Assembly (NCBI GenBank): GCA_002281535.1
Contig: NCGD01000002.1
Location: forward strand, 1 to 64,000
Reading direction: 5' to 3'
Length of the DNA stretch: 64,000 nt
Source of the DNA: Sphingomonas sp. 28-63-12
Lineage (GTDB): Bacteria; Pseudomonadota; Alphaproteobacteria; Sphingomonadales; Sphingomonadaceae
Part shown: piece after piece, positions 25,429 through 34,666 of the stretch
Layout: every line of letters starts with the position of its first letter
Position numbering within the stretch: position 1 is the stretch's first letter
Made by a program: the position numbers and the translations under genes
The notes under the pieces: generated by a model
Told to the model about the DNA's origin: nothing
Seen by the model: only the letters and a program-made list of their open reading frames with translations
Databases searched by the model: none

Positions 25429-26222
25429 CAGTGCATTTCCTCACCACCCGAGACATTGATCGCCTCGCCGGTCACATAAAAGGCGTCGTCGCTGGCGAGC
25501 CAGGCGCAGGCCGCGGCCGTATCGCTGGCAAGGCCGGGGCGGCCCATCGGGTTCTTGGCGGCCATGTTCTTGAGATAGGCCTCGACGCTCTCGAAGCCGA
25601 GCAGTTTGGAGAAATAGGCGTTCTGCTCAGCCCCCAGCCCCGTCGTGACATGGTTGGGGCAGACCGCGTTGACGGTGATGCCGTGCACGCCCAGCTCCAC
25701 CGCCGATGCTCGGGTTAGGCCGACCATGCCGTGTTTGGAACTCACATAAGCGGGCAAATGCGGGAAGCCTGTCTTCGCCGCCTGCGACGCGATGTTGATG
25801 ATCCGCCCGCCTTTGCCCGCCGCCACCATCGCCTTGGCGGCGGCCTGCGTGCAATAGAACGCGCCCGAGAGATTGACCCCGATCACCTTGTCCCAATCCT
25901 CTGGAACGACGTCCAGCAGCGGCTTCATCATGAAGCCAATCCCGGCATTGTTGACGAAGATATCGATCCCACCGAACGCATCGACCGCGCTCTGCACCAG
26001 CGCCTGGCACTGGGCTGCCGAGGACACGTCGCAGGCGATCGTCGCCACCGGCGCGCCGCGATCACTCAGCTCCTTGGCGACGGCTTGCGCGGCATCGTCG
26101 ATCTCGCGGTCGCTGACGACGCAGTTCGCGCCTTCATCGGCGAAGCGCTGCAGGATCGCCTGGCCGAGCCCCTTGTCCTTGCCCGATCCGGTGACGACGA
26201 TGGTCTTGCCGGCAAAGCGCAT
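25428..26222 (-). CDS. Short-chain dehydrogenase/reductase
   Basis: A 264-residue classical SDR. The cofactor loop is VVTGSGKDKGLGQAIL (residues ~9-24, unusual long Lys-Asp-Lys insert), NNAG occurs near residue 90, and the catalytic Ser-Tyr-Lys lie in NIASQAAKTGFPHLPAYVSSK. The C-terminal half ends YVTGEAINVSGGEEMH. It should oxidise or reduce an alcohol/ketone. An upstream in-frame extension was rejected because the fold begins at MRFAGK. Overlaps of one base link it to the HapK-like and lipoprotein genes. Confidence 0.9.
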   Translation of the reverse strand: MRFAGKTIVVTGSGKDKGLGQAILQRFADEGANCVVSDREIDDAAQAVAKELSDRGAPVATIACDVSSAAQCQALVQSAVDAFGGIDIFVNNAGIGFMMKPLLDVVPEDWDKVIGVNLSGAFYCTQAAAKAMVAAGKGGRIINIASQAAKTGFPHLPAYVSSKHGMVGLTRASAVELGVHGITVNAVCPNHVTTGLGAEQNAYFSKLLGFESVEAYLKNMAAKNPMGRPGLASDTAAACAWLASDDAFYVTGEAINVSGGEEMH

Positions 26223-26527
26223 CACAGATCCTCGGTCAGGATGAATTGCGGGTTGTCGGCAAAGTCCTGGAAGGGCGCGGCGAGGGCCTGGAATTCGGGC
26301 GTCGTCACATCGCCGACGAACGCGTCCATGCCAGTGATGTCGATCACCTCGACATAGCCATAAGGCGGCTTGGCGTCCGACCCGAACAGGCCAGTTGCCT
26401 TGTGGACGGTGAAGCTGGTGACCGATCCGAGCGCGTTGACAGCGGGGATGTCGCCGGTGCGGGCCCATGCTTCATAGGTGGCGGGATCGACACCGGGCTT
26501 CAGGTTGAACAGGCAGATGATGCGCAT
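26222..26527 (-). CDS. HapK (REDY-like) / dimeric ferredoxin-fold protein
   Basis: A 101-residue protein opening MRIICLFNLKPGVDPATYE with ARTGDIPAVNALGSVTSFTV and the late YVEVIDITGMDAFV. I recognise this as the REDY/HapK family named from a prodigiosin-type gene cluster; function is not settled. It has a model ribosome site (AAGGAG 8 bases before ATG). Small dimeric alpha/beta-barrel proteins like this often act as isomerases or cyclases on ring intermediates. Confidence 0.78.
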   Translation of the reverse strand: MRIICLFNLKPGVDPATYEAWARTGDIPAVNALGSVTSFTVHKATGLFGSDAKPPYGYVEVIDITGMDAFVGDVTTPEFQALAAPFQDFADNPQFILTEDL

Positions 26528-26539
26528 CGCGGGTCTCCT

Positions 26540-27709
26540 TCAGGGTCTTGGTGGGGCATAGCCGTGGATGCTCGCCTCGATGTGGCGGGCAAGCGCGATG
26601 AGGCGGGCCTCGCTGTGCGGCGGGCCAACGAGCTGGACGCTGACGGGCAGGCCAGCGGCATCGACACCGGCTGGCAGCGCGAGCGCGGGCAAGCCGGCCA
26701 CGCTGGCGATGCTGGTGAAATCGGCTTGCGTCACGGGTGCGCGTTCTCCGTGGGCAAAGGCCGATTGCGGGGCGGTGGGCATCACCAGCACGGCATCGTC
26801 GCCGAGCGCGGCGATCAGTGCGGCGCGGGTGCGCGCGACCACTTCGGGCGCGGGCGGCAAGACACCCACGGCCTTCATCACGAACTTCAATTCATCGGAC
26901 ACTAGCGCGCCGTCGCGGGCATCCCCCAGACCGCCGATCAGCTCGTTCACTGAATCCACCAGTCCAGCCAAACGGATCGCCGCCAGCGGATCGGCCAGCG
27001 TCAACGCCTCGCTCGGCAAGCCGATCGCGCTCAGCACCCGCTGATAGCCCACCTCTACCGCCGGTTGAACCGGCACCTGATCGATATCCGCCAGCGTCAG
27101 CATCCGCGTGAAGGGTGCGTCGCTCGCGTCGCCCGGTGCCATCACCGCCCAGACCTGCGCGAGCCGGTCGAGATCGCGCGCGAGCGGGCCGATGCAATCG
27201 AACGCGGTGCCGAGATGAACGAGCCCGTCATCGCTCACCGCGCCGAAGGTCGGCTTCAGGCCCCAGATTCCGCAATAGGCGGCCGGGATGCGGACCGACC
27301 CGAGCGTATCGGTGCCGAGCGCGACATCGCACAACCCCGCCGCCACCGCCGCGCCGCTCCCGCCCGATGAACCGCCGGGGGTGTGGCCATGGCGGTGCGG
27401 ATTGTGCGTGCGCCCGTAAAATACGTTGTCGGTGGTCGCGCCGAGTGCCGCTTCGTGCATGTTGAGGGTGCCCAGGATGATCGCGCCGGCCGCGCGCAAC
27501 TGCGCCACGACGGCCGCGTCGCGATCGGCGATGATGTCGCGCCGCGTGCCCATGCCGCCCGTCCAGGGCAGGCCCTTGACCGCGATGTTCGACTTGATGC
27601 CGATCGTCACGCCCGCGAGCGGCCCCGCGCCGCCCACCGCGCCCTTGTCCCAGTCGACAAAGGCGCCCAGCGGGGCATTGGCCGCTTCAAGGGCATCCCA
27701 ATCGATCAC
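26540..27709 (-). CDS. Amidase signature family enzyme
   Basis: A 389-residue amidase with the Ser-cisSer-Lys triad visible: Lys39 (IGIKSNIAV), the cis-Ser at 114/115 in PGGSSGGSGAAVAAG, and the nucleophile Ser138 in GTDTLGSVRIPA. It hydrolyses an amide, releasing ammonia. Together with PuuE-type ring hydrolases in the same operon it could act on the half-amide left after opening a cyclic imide. GTG start at 27709 overlaps the ligase stop (GTGA). Confidence 0.92.
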   Translation of the reverse strand: MIDWDALEAANAPLGAFVDWDKGAVGGAGPLAGVTIGIKSNIAVKGLPWTGGMGTRRDIIADRDAAVVAQLRAAGAIILGTLNMHEAALGATTDNVFYGRTHNPHRHGHTPGGSSGGSGAAVAAGLCDVALGTDTLGSVRIPAAYCGIWGLKPTFGAVSDDGLVHLGTAFDCIGPLARDLDRLAQVWAVMAPGDASDAPFTRMLTLADIDQVPVQPAVEVGYQRVLSAIGLPSEALTLADPLAAIRLAGLVDSVNELIGGLGDARDGALVSDELKFVMKAVGVLPPAPEVVARTRAALIAALGDDAVLVMPTAPQSAFAHGERAPVTQADFTSIASVAGLPALALPAGVDAAGLPVSVQLVGPPHSEARLIALARHIEASIHGYAPPRP

Positions 27710-29070
27710 AGACCGCGCTCGTCGATCAGCCGAATTGGCTTCTGGCGGCTATCGATCTGGGTGAGCGTCGCCGTGCCGCCGGGGGGCTCGAGCGCGATTG
27801 CCACCTCGACCCCGAGCCCTTGTCGCAGCAGGCTGGCGAGTTCGCCGGCGTCGCTGCCGCCCCTGCTTTCGAGAATCACCAGCATGTCGTCGCGCTGCGT
27901 TGCCGGGTCACGGACCAGGCGGCAGACATATTCGCCGGTCAGGTCAGCGCGGTTCTCGATGATCGAGCCGATCGCGTGCGGAAACACGTTGATGCCGCGC
28001 AGCTTGACCATATTGTCGCTGCGGCCCTTGAACCCCGCGATCCGCTTGAAGACCATGCCGGTGGCGTTGGTGCCGGTCAGTTCATGCGTGATGTCATGCG
28101 TGTTGAAGCGGATGCAGGGGGCGATATCGTCCTTGAACAGGCAGGTGACGACCATGTCGCCGGTTTCGCCCGCGCCGAGGGGGGCGCCGGTTTCGACATC
28201 GAGCAGTTCGAGATATTGGGCATCCTCCCAGACATAGAGGCCGTCGCGCTCGGGGCCCTCGCCGGCGATGCTGCCGGTGTCGCCGACGCCGTACCAGTCA
28301 AACGCTTTCGCGCCGCCCCATGCAGCTTCCGTCGAGGCGCGGTCTTCGGTGCCGAGATGGCCGCAAATCATGCGGATATCGATCTGGTCGAGCAGCCCGG
28401 TGTCGCGCGCGACCTCGGCAAGCTTGCGGATATAATCGACAAAGCCGACCAGCACGGTAACGCCGAAATCGGCCATGAGCTGGACCTGATTGGCGCTGCG
28501 CGTCTCGATCCCCGTGCCTGCCGAGAGGAACAGCGAATTGGTGAAATGGGTGACGGCCTCGCGGATATAATGCCCGCCATTGATCATGCCGTGGCCATAG
28601 ACGGATTGCACGACATCGGCGGGGGAGAGCCCCTGCCAGCGATACATGCGGCCGACGAGGAGGTTGGTGATCTCGCGCCCCTTGGGGCCGAAGAGCAAAG
28701 GTTGCGGCCGGCCGGTGGTGCCGCTGGTGGTGTGGAAGATGACGGGATCGACGCCGCGTCCGGCGAAATCGCCATAGGGGGGCTGGGCGGCGACCGAGGT
28801 CATCAGGTCGGTTTTGTCATAGACCGGCAGCTTGGTGATGTCGTCGAGCCCGCGGATATCGCCGGGTTCAATGCCCTTCTCCCCCCATAGCCGCTGGTAG
28901 AAAGGAATTTCCCAGCCGCGCTGCATCAGCCGGCTGAATTGCGCTTCCTGGAAGCCGCGAAGTTCGTCGCGGCTCATGGCCGTGTAGCGCGCGGTGAAGG
29001 CGTCGCCGATCGGATAGTCGGCGAGCATCTGCTTCGCGTCAAAGGCTTCGAAATAGGTCGGGAAGGTCAT
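27706..29070 (-). CDS. Phenylacetate-CoA-ligase-like (PaaK family) adenylate-forming enzyme
   Basis: A 454-residue AMP-forming ligase of PaaK type. The ATP loop is FHTTSGTTGRPQPLLF near residue 110, FDWYGVGDTGSIAGEGPE corresponds to motif A5, TGDMVVTCL follows, and the C-terminal lobe has GRSDNMVKLRGINVFPHAI. It would activate a carboxylic acid to its CoA thioester. It lies between the PrpD-type and amidase genes with 4-base overlaps both sides. The exact acid is unknown. Confidence 0.9.
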   Translation of the reverse strand: MTFPTYFEAFDAKQMLADYPIGDAFTARYTAMSRDELRGFQEAQFSRLMQRGWEIPFYQRLWGEKGIEPGDIRGLDDITKLPVYDKTDLMTSVAAQPPYGDFAGRGVDPVIFHTTSGTTGRPQPLLFGPKGREITNLLVGRMYRWQGLSPADVVQSVYGHGMINGGHYIREAVTHFTNSLFLSAGTGIETRSANQVQLMADFGVTVLVGFVDYIRKLAEVARDTGLLDQIDIRMICGHLGTEDRASTEAAWGGAKAFDWYGVGDTGSIAGEGPERDGLYVWEDAQYLELLDVETGAPLGAGETGDMVVTCLFKDDIAPCIRFNTHDITHELTGTNATGMVFKRIAGFKGRSDNMVKLRGINVFPHAIGSIIENRADLTGEYVCRLVRDPATQRDDMLVILESRGGSDAGELASLLRQGLGVEVAIALEPPGGTATLTQIDSRQKPIRLIDERGL

Positions 29071-30353
29071 GCAGGCTCCGTGAACCAGGCGAGGGGGGCA
29101 TCGAACAGGCGGGGGTCGGCACCCGGCGCGAGCGTGCGGGCGAGGCTGCGCTTGGCGGCGGCCTGCGCCGGCGAGAGCGGTGCGTCGGGGCTGCCGAGCG
29201 TGGCGGGGATCAGGTGCTCAGCCACAGTGCCGTCATGCAGGGTGATGACCGCGCGTTGCGGCGACAGCGCGTTGGGATCGGGATTGCCATCATCGTTGAC
29301 GATCACCCGGCCGGCGAGATCGAGCACCGCCGGATCGGCAAAAGTCGCGGGCGTGAAGGCGCGCGGATCGACATGACCGTCGCGCAGCATCAGCGCGGCG
29401 AGCAGCGGCAGGCAGAGCCGGGCATAGGCTGGCGTCATTTCGCCGAGCATCGGCCGCCCGACCAACCGCTTGACGAGCGGGGGCACGAACAACTCGATCC
29501 AGGCAATCTCGGCGGGATCGGGCGCAAGGCCCTGCAACAGCCCAAGCGCACCGTGGCTGGCCCGGCCCGAAGGGAAGGGCTTGGTGCTGATTTCGCTGAT
29601 CCCCCAGACGCTGCCGAGATGATCGGTGTAGCGGGACAGCTCGCCCTGATCGATCAGGCGGAAATAGCCGAACGGTCCCTCGAGCGCGTCGTGCGGGCCG
29701 GTCAGCCCGGCCTTGACGAGATCGACCGCCATGACTGCCGAGCGGGCGGCGTTGGCGATCTGCAGGGGGAGCGCGATTGATCCCTCGACATGCGCCTGCA
29801 TCGTACCGGCGCAGAAAGAATAAGCCAGGCCGAGGACATCCTCGAGCGGCGCCACCGCTTCGAGCCGTGCGACGGCGAGTGCGGCGCCGATGCAGCCGGC
29901 GGTGGCGGGGCGGAAGAAGCTGAGCGGTGATGTCGCGGCGATACCAAGACCGCTGGCGATATCGACGCCCACCGAAAGCGCAGTCAACGCAGATTCAGGA
30001 TCGCAGCCGCCCATCCGATCAATACTGGCAGCCAGCGCGGCGGTGACGACCGACATCGCGTGGACGACGGCGGGTTCGTGGACCGCATCCCATTCAAGGC
30101 AATGGATGCGGAAGGCATTGACGAAGGCGGCACCCGGTGCGGGCAGTCGGGCGGGCGAGCCGATCAAACGGGCATCGTTGCCCTGCCCCCACCCTTGTGC
30201 TGCAGCCAGAACACCGGCTGCGCCCGGTGCCGATGCACCAGCCGCACCCACCGCCAACGTATCGGCGAGCAGGCGTGCGGCATCGGTGCGTGTTGCGGCC
30301 GACAGCACATGATCCGCGCGGGCGAAATCGATCAGGGTCGCGGTCGCGCTCAC
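29067..30353 (-). CDS. MmgE/PrpD family protein (A)
   Basis: A 428-residue MmgE/PrpD protein. Family landmarks: ARLIGSPARLPAPGAAFVNA near residue 60, LEWDAVHEPAVVHAMSVV with the conserved Asp-His pair, and STKPFPSGRASHGAL near residue 240. The family includes 2-methylcitrate dehydratase and cis-aconitate decarboxylase, both acting on citrate-like tricarboxylates. It starts with GTG (GTGA overlap with the upstream paralogue), suggesting the two PrpD-type proteins are made together, perhaps as a heteromer. Confidence 0.85.
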   Translation of the reverse strand: MSATATLIDFARADHVLSAATRTDAARLLADTLAVGAAGASAPGAAGVLAAAQGWGQGNDARLIGSPARLPAPGAAFVNAFRIHCLEWDAVHEPAVVHAMSVVTAALAASIDRMGGCDPESALTALSVGVDIASGLGIAATSPLSFFRPATAGCIGAALAVARLEAVAPLEDVLGLAYSFCAGTMQAHVEGSIALPLQIANAARSAVMAVDLVKAGLTGPHDALEGPFGYFRLIDQGELSRYTDHLGSVWGISEISTKPFPSGRASHGALGLLQGLAPDPAEIAWIELFVPPLVKRLVGRPMLGEMTPAYARLCLPLLAALMLRDGHVDPRAFTPATFADPAVLDLAGRVIVNDDGNPDPNALSPQRAVITLHDGTVAEHLIPATLGSPDAPLSPAQAAAKRSLARTLAPGADPRLFDAPLAWFTEPA

Positions 30354-31603
30354 AATATTTCATCCAGCCAGCTGACCACGCCATCGGCGTCGTCACCGTC
30401 GAGCGCCAGCGTCAGACCGCGCTGGGCCTGCGCGTCGCTTAGTTCGCCCCAGGCGAAGAGCGCGCGGGCCTTGGCGATCACGCCGTCGCGCGACAGTGGC
30501 CGTTCGGGATCGCCCAGAGTATCGACCACTGACTCCCGGTCAGTTTCGGCAATGACAGTGGCACCGAAATGATCGGGATAGCGCGCGGTGATCGCCGGGT
30601 TTTCTCTCACCAACACTCCAGCCCGCGCATCGGCGAGGGCGGCGATCGACTCCGCTTCGAAGTCCTCGAGCGTCGGCTCGCCGCGCATCATCACCACCGC
30701 CACCGCATGCTGGATCGAGAATTTCGCCTGGTGCGGTGTGGCAGGATGGGGAGAATCGCAAAAGGCCAGCGCATCGGCAAAGGTCTCCACCGTCACCGGC
30801 AGTGTCAGCGTTCCCCGCGCGCGCAGCGCCAATGCCGCATCGATCGCCGGATGCGCATGCCGACACGCACCCCAGGGCTTGAAGCTCACTTCGGCCATCC
30901 GCCAGCCCGCCGCCAGCTGCAGTGGCTTGGGGGCGTGGCAGGTCGCTGCGTAAACCCCCTGCGCCCCCTCCAGCACGAAGCGCGGCCCGGTCATGCCAAT
31001 CGCCGCATCTTGGGCGGCAGCCGCGCCCGTGCGGACGGCATGCGCGATATGCCATTGCTTGGCCATGACGGGCTCGTGCCGCATCTGCCAGAACCCGCCG
31101 GACACCGATCCGGCCAGGCCAAGCGCCGACGTGAGGATGGTGGCATCGGCACCCAACAGGCTCGACACCGCCGCCGCCGAGCCGAACAGGCCCGCCGTCG
31201 TCGTATTGTGCCAATAGCCATAATGCGCCGCGTCGAAGGTAGCCCCGATTGCAATCGTTGCCTCATAACCGCGCACGGCGGCGTCGAGCATCGCCGCCAT
31301 TCCCTGCCCCGATCGGCCCAGCACCGCCGGCCATATGACCGGGCCGGGATGGAGGATGGCGGCACGGTGGACATCGTCCATTTCCAGCACGTTGCCGAGC
31401 ATGGCGGCCCTGAGCGTTGCGGGATGGTCCGAACGCCGCATCACCGCGGCGACCGGGCCATGGCGCGCGCCGGCGACGCAGCCCATCCAGTCGAGCAGGT
31501 GCAGCCGTGCCCGGCCACGCATCGGGCCATCGACCGCACGCAGCAAATGCTGTGCAAGCCGCTCGGTTAGGCTATGGTCAGGCACCAAGCAGAGTCCGGA
31601 CAT
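30350..31603 (-). CDS. MmgE/PrpD family protein (B)
   Basis: About 417 residues. It has LHLLDWMGCVAGAR, the Asp-His pair in NVLEMDDVHRAAILHPGPV, HYGYWHNTTTAGLF and VSFKPWGACRHAHPAIDA. It is only moderately like its downstream paralogue. The start is uncertain: ATG at 31603 would put the GTCCGGAC core of the operator inside the first codons, while GTG at 31585 leaves it just upstream. It is the first gene of a ten-gene leftward operon and is divergent from the GntR regulator gene. Confidence 0.83.
   Translation of the reverse strand: MSGLCLVPDHSLTERLAQHLLRAVDGPMRGRARLHLLDWMGCVAGARHGPVAAVMRRSDHPATLRAAMLGNVLEMDDVHRAAILHPGPVIWPAVLGRSGQGMAAMLDAAVRGYEATIAIGATFDAAHYGYWHNTTTAGLFGSAAAVSSLLGADATILTSALGLAGSVSGGFWQMRHEPVMAKQWHIAHAVRTGAAAAQDAAIGMTGPRFVLEGAQGVYAATCHAPKPLQLAAGWRMAEVSFKPWGACRHAHPAIDAALALRARGTLTLPVTVETFADALAFCDSPHPATPHQAKFSIQHAVAVVMMRGEPTLEDFEAESIAALADARAGVLVRENPAITARYPDHFGATVIAETDRESVVDTLGDPERPLSRDGVIAKARALFAWGELSDAQAQRGLTLALDGDDADGVVSWLDEIL
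31594..31601. promoter_or_regulatory. GntR-type operator core, site 3 (before the regulator's own gene)
   Basis: GTCCGGAC, the 8-bp core of the regulon palindrome, with weaker flanks (AGA left, ATCT right). It lies 15 bases before the TTG start of the GntR gene and at the start of the divergent PrpD-type gene. Suggests autoregulation and control of the leftward operon; weaker than the other sites. Confidence 0.5.
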
Positions 31604-31616
31604 CTGGAGAGACACC

Positions 31617-32378
31617 TTGTCGGTGCAAACCGTCACCAATTCCCGCGCTGAACCGCGCAAGCCCCGTTACCTTGAACTCGCCGACGACCTGCGCCGACAA
31701 ATTCTGGGCGGTGACTTGCCGCTGGCCGATCAGTTTCCCACCGAAAGCGTGCTCTGCGCCCGCTATGGCGTCAGTCGCTTCACGGTCCGCGAGGCACTGC
31801 GCACGCTGCAGACCGAGGGGCTGATCCAGCGCAAGCGCGGCTCGGGGACCGTCATCCAGCCGGCGGCGGCACGCGGCGGCGCGCTCCACCAGCCCTTGTC
31901 CAATGTCGGCGAAATTCTGCAATATGCGCGCGACACCAAAGTGGTGTTCGAACGCGATGGCAGCGCCCCGCTGCCGCGCAAGCTTGCCGAACAGATCGAT
32001 GGTGAGACGGGAGGCAAATGGGCCCGGTTTCGCGGCGTGCGTTCGGGGAGTGGCGTCGACAAGCCGATCGCTTTTACCGAGGCATATATCCACCCTGCGC
32101 TTGCCGATGTCGCTGACGCGATTGATCTGCGCGAACCGACCTTGTTCAAACAGGTCGAACGACTCGGCAGGATCAGCATTGCGCAGGTGACTCAGGATAT
32201 TCAGGCGGTTGCCGCGAGCGCCGAAATTGCCCAGGCGCTGGGCGTTGCGCGGCGATCGCCGTGCTTGCGGATCCTGCGCTGTTATTGCGACGATAGCGGC
32301 CGGGTGATCGAGATTTCCGCGAGCCACCACCCTGGCGACCGGTTCGCCTATGCCATGCATATCGAGGTGGAACGCTAG
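31617..32378 (+). CDS. GntR/HutC-family transcriptional regulator
   Basis: A 253-residue regulator. The winged HTH spans about residues 15-80: YLELADDLRRQILGGDLP, FPTESVLCARYGVSRFTVRE and GLIQRKRGSGTVI. The rest is a UTRA effector domain (FTEAYIHPALADVADAID, QDIQAVAASAEIAQALGV, ending HPGDRFAYAMHIEVER). The TTG at 31617 with GGAGA six bases upstream is the best start. It is the only complete GntR gene in the window and sits centrally among the five 18-bp TTGTCCGGACAA-type sites, a symmetrical GT-N4-AC motif of the sort GntR dimers bind. Confidence 0.92.
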   Translation: MSVQTVTNSRAEPRKPRYLELADDLRRQILGGDLPLADQFPTESVLCARYGVSRFTVREALRTLQTEGLIQRKRGSGTVIQPAAARGGALHQPLSNVGEILQYARDTKVVFERDGSAPLPRKLAEQIDGETGGKWARFRGVRSGSGVDKPIAFTEAYIHPALADVADAIDLREPTLFKQVERLGRISIAQVTQDIQAVAASAEIAQALGVARRSPCLRILRCYCDDSGRVIEISASHHPGDRFAYAMHIEVER

Positions 32379-32387
32379 GGCCATCGC

Positions 32388-33470
32388 TCAGCCCGCGCCC
32401 AGTTCGGGGGCGGCGCGTGGCTGCCAGTCGTCTGCCGCGAAACGAATCGCGGGCGCGATCTGGTGCGCGCCCTCATGTTCGACCAGCAGGCCGCGATCAG
32501 CGATATGTGGCGCGGCCAGCGCTTCGGCAAAATCGAGGACGGGCGCGAAGGCGACGTCCTTATCGGCAAACCAGCTGACCCATTCGTCGCGCGTCTTGTG
32601 CAGGAACGTGTCACGTAAAAAGCCGATCAGCGCGCCCTGCTCACCCGCTGGCAGCTCACCCAATGGGATCAAGTCGGCACGATCAAGCGCCGTCAGGAGA
32701 TTAGCGACGAACTTCAGTTCACGCCCGCCCAGCGCGATATGGCGGCCGTCGGCGGTGCGATAGACGTTGTAGAATGCGGCGCCGCCAAGCGAGCGCTGCG
32801 CCGCCGATCGCGGTGGCGGACCGCCGGCAATCGCTGCGCCGGCAATATGCGCGCACCAGGGCAGCATCGAATCATACATGGCGATATCGACATAATCGCC
32901 GCGCCCCGTCTGCTCGCGACCGATCAGTGCCATCAGCACCGCCGACAGTGCCGTCAAGCCCGCCGCCATGTCGGCCGCGGGGACACCCGGGACAACCGGC
33001 ATGCCATCCGCTCCGTCATTGACCGAGAGAAACCCGGCCAGCGCCTGGACGGCCATGTCATGCGCGGGGTGATGCGCCAGCGCCCCCGCCTGCCCAAAAG
33101 CGCTGATCGAACAATAAATTGCGCGCGGATTGCGTGCCACCACCGCCGCATAGCCAAAGCCGAGCCGGTCGATCACCCCGGGCCGGAACCCTTCGACCAC
33201 CACGTCCGCCCCGTCGATCATGGCCCATAAGGCCGCCTTGCCAGCGTCACTTTTCAAATCCAGCGCAACGCTGCGCTTGCCGCGATTGAGGTTACGAAAC
33301 CACACCGACTGACCAGCCTCATATGGTGCCTGCGACCGCGCCGGATCGCCGCCGAGCGGCTCCACCTTGAAAACCTCGGCCCCCTGATCAGCGAGCATCA
33401 TCGTCATCATCGGCCCGGGCAGGAACTGCGACAGATCGACCACCTTGATGCCGGCAAGCTTGGCCATCAA
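32388..33470 (-). CDS. Family III CoA-transferase (A)
   Basis: A 360-residue class III CoA-transferase: GIKVVDLSQFLPGPMMTMML, DQGAEVFKVEPLGGDPAR, NRGKRSVALDLK and VVVEGFRPGVIDRLGFGY. It is slightly short of the usual 380-400. It is the last gene of the lyase-hydratase-dehydrogenase operon (37197 to 32388) and is adjacent to a second transferase with a 4-base overlap. The pair could act as two subunits or on two diacids. Only nine bases separate it from the convergent GntR gene. Confidence 0.92.
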   Translation of the reverse strand: MMAKLAGIKVVDLSQFLPGPMMTMMLADQGAEVFKVEPLGGDPARSQAPYEAGQSVWFRNLNRGKRSVALDLKSDAGKAALWAMIDGADVVVEGFRPGVIDRLGFGYAAVVARNPRAIYCSISAFGQAGALAHHPAHDMAVQALAGFLSVNDGADGMPVVPGVPAADMAAGLTALSAVLMALIGREQTGRGDYVDIAMYDSMLPWCAHIAGAAIAGGPPPRSAAQRSLGGAAFYNVYRTADGRHIALGGRELKFVANLLTALDRADLIPLGELPAGEQGALIGFLRDTFLHKTRDEWVSWFADKDVAFAPVLDFAEALAAPHIADRGLLVEHEGAHQIAPAIRFAADDWQPRAAPELGAG

Positions 33471-34666
33471 ATAACCCCGCGCGCTTTCAGATCGGCGATT
33501 TCGGCGACGCTATACCCTGCCTCGACCAGCACCGGGGCGGTGTCAGCGCCCAGCAGCGGACCGGCCCGATTGGGCAGCCGCTCGCCATCGAGCCGGATGG
33601 GATTTGCGAGCACGCGCAGCTCGGCGCGGTCGGGATGCGCCACCATATCGAGCATGCCGGTTTCGGCAAGAAACGGATTGTCGAGCGCCGCGTCCAACGC
33701 GTTGACGGGCGACACCGGCATATGGCCGCGCAAGACCTGAAGCCAATGGTCGGTTGGGTGCTGCTGAAAAACGGCATCGAGCACCGCCGTCAACGCATCG
33801 CGATTGCCGAGGCGATCGGCCGGGGTCGCAAAGCGCGGATCGCTGGCGAGATCGGCACGGTCGATCCGGTTGATCAGGATCGTCCAGAATTTGGGCAGCT
33901 GCGCCATGACGAATATCCAGCCATCCGCGGTGCGGAACATCTGGCTGGGCGTGACCGAAGGGTGGGCTGAGCGCGGGGCGCGCGGCGTGACGTCGCCTTC
34001 GTTCAGATACCACACCGCCGGATAGCTCGTCTGGTGGACCGCCGCCGACAGCAGATCGACATCGACATCGCGGCCCGTCCCCGTCCGCCCGGCCTCGATC
34101 AGCGCCGCGAGAAGGCCGATCGTCATCATCGTGCCGGTCATGAAATCGACCATGGACAGCCCGAAGCGAATCGGCGGCCCGTCGGGCTCCCCGGTCAGCG
34201 CCAAAAAACCGGCCTCCGCCTGCATCAGATAATCATAGCCCGGCCATTTCGCGCGATCATTGTCGCGGCCATAGGCAGACAGATGCGCGCAGACGATTGC
34301 CGGGTTGATCTCGGCGAGCGCACCATAGGTGAGGCCGAGCTTGGCGGGCAGATCGCCGCGCATGTTGTTGGCCACCGCGTGCGCGCTTTTGGCGAGTCGG
34401 CGGAACACCGCCTGTCCTTCCGGCACCGTCAGATCGAGCGTCAGCGATTTCTTGTTGAGGTTGAAACTCTGGAAATACAGGCTCTCCCCATCGCGAAGAT
34501 AATGCGGGCCGACGGCGCGGGCGGTATCGCCCTGCTTGGGCGGTTCGATCTTGATGACCTCAGCGCCCAGTTGCGCCAGGAACATGGTACCATAAGGCCC
34601 CGCGCCATATTGTTCGGCCGAGAGGATGCGGTAGCCGGTCAGCGGGAGGCGCAACGGCTTGGTCAT
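33467..34666 (-). CDS. Family III CoA-transferase (B)
   Basis: A 399-residue class III CoA-transferase: GYRILSAEQYGAGPYGTMFL, QLGAEVIKIEPPKQGDTAR, NLNKKSLTLDLTVPEGQ and VANNMRGDLPAKLGL (Asn-Asn where many members have Glu-Asn). The start MTKPLRLPL at 34666 gives the ATGA overlap with the acyl-CoA dehydrogenase gene; a start seven codons upstream is less likely. It probably activates a C4-C6 dicarboxylate for the oxidation-hydration-cleavage sequence encoded upstream. Confidence 0.92.
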   Translation of the reverse strand: MTKPLRLPLTGYRILSAEQYGAGPYGTMFLAQLGAEVIKIEPPKQGDTARAVGPHYLRDGESLYFQSFNLNKKSLTLDLTVPEGQAVFRRLAKSAHAVANNMRGDLPAKLGLTYGALAEINPAIVCAHLSAYGRDNDRAKWPGYDYLMQAEAGFLALTGEPDGPPIRFGLSMVDFMTGTMMTIGLLAALIEAGRTGTGRDVDVDLLSAAVHQTSYPAVWYLNEGDVTPRAPRSAHPSVTPSQMFRTADGWIFVMAQLPKFWTILINRIDRADLASDPRFATPADRLGNRDALTAVLDAVFQQHPTDHWLQVLRGHMPVSPVNALDAALDNPFLAETGMLDMVAHPDRAELRVLANPIRLDGERLPNRAGPLLGADTAPVLVEAGYSVAEIADLKARGVI

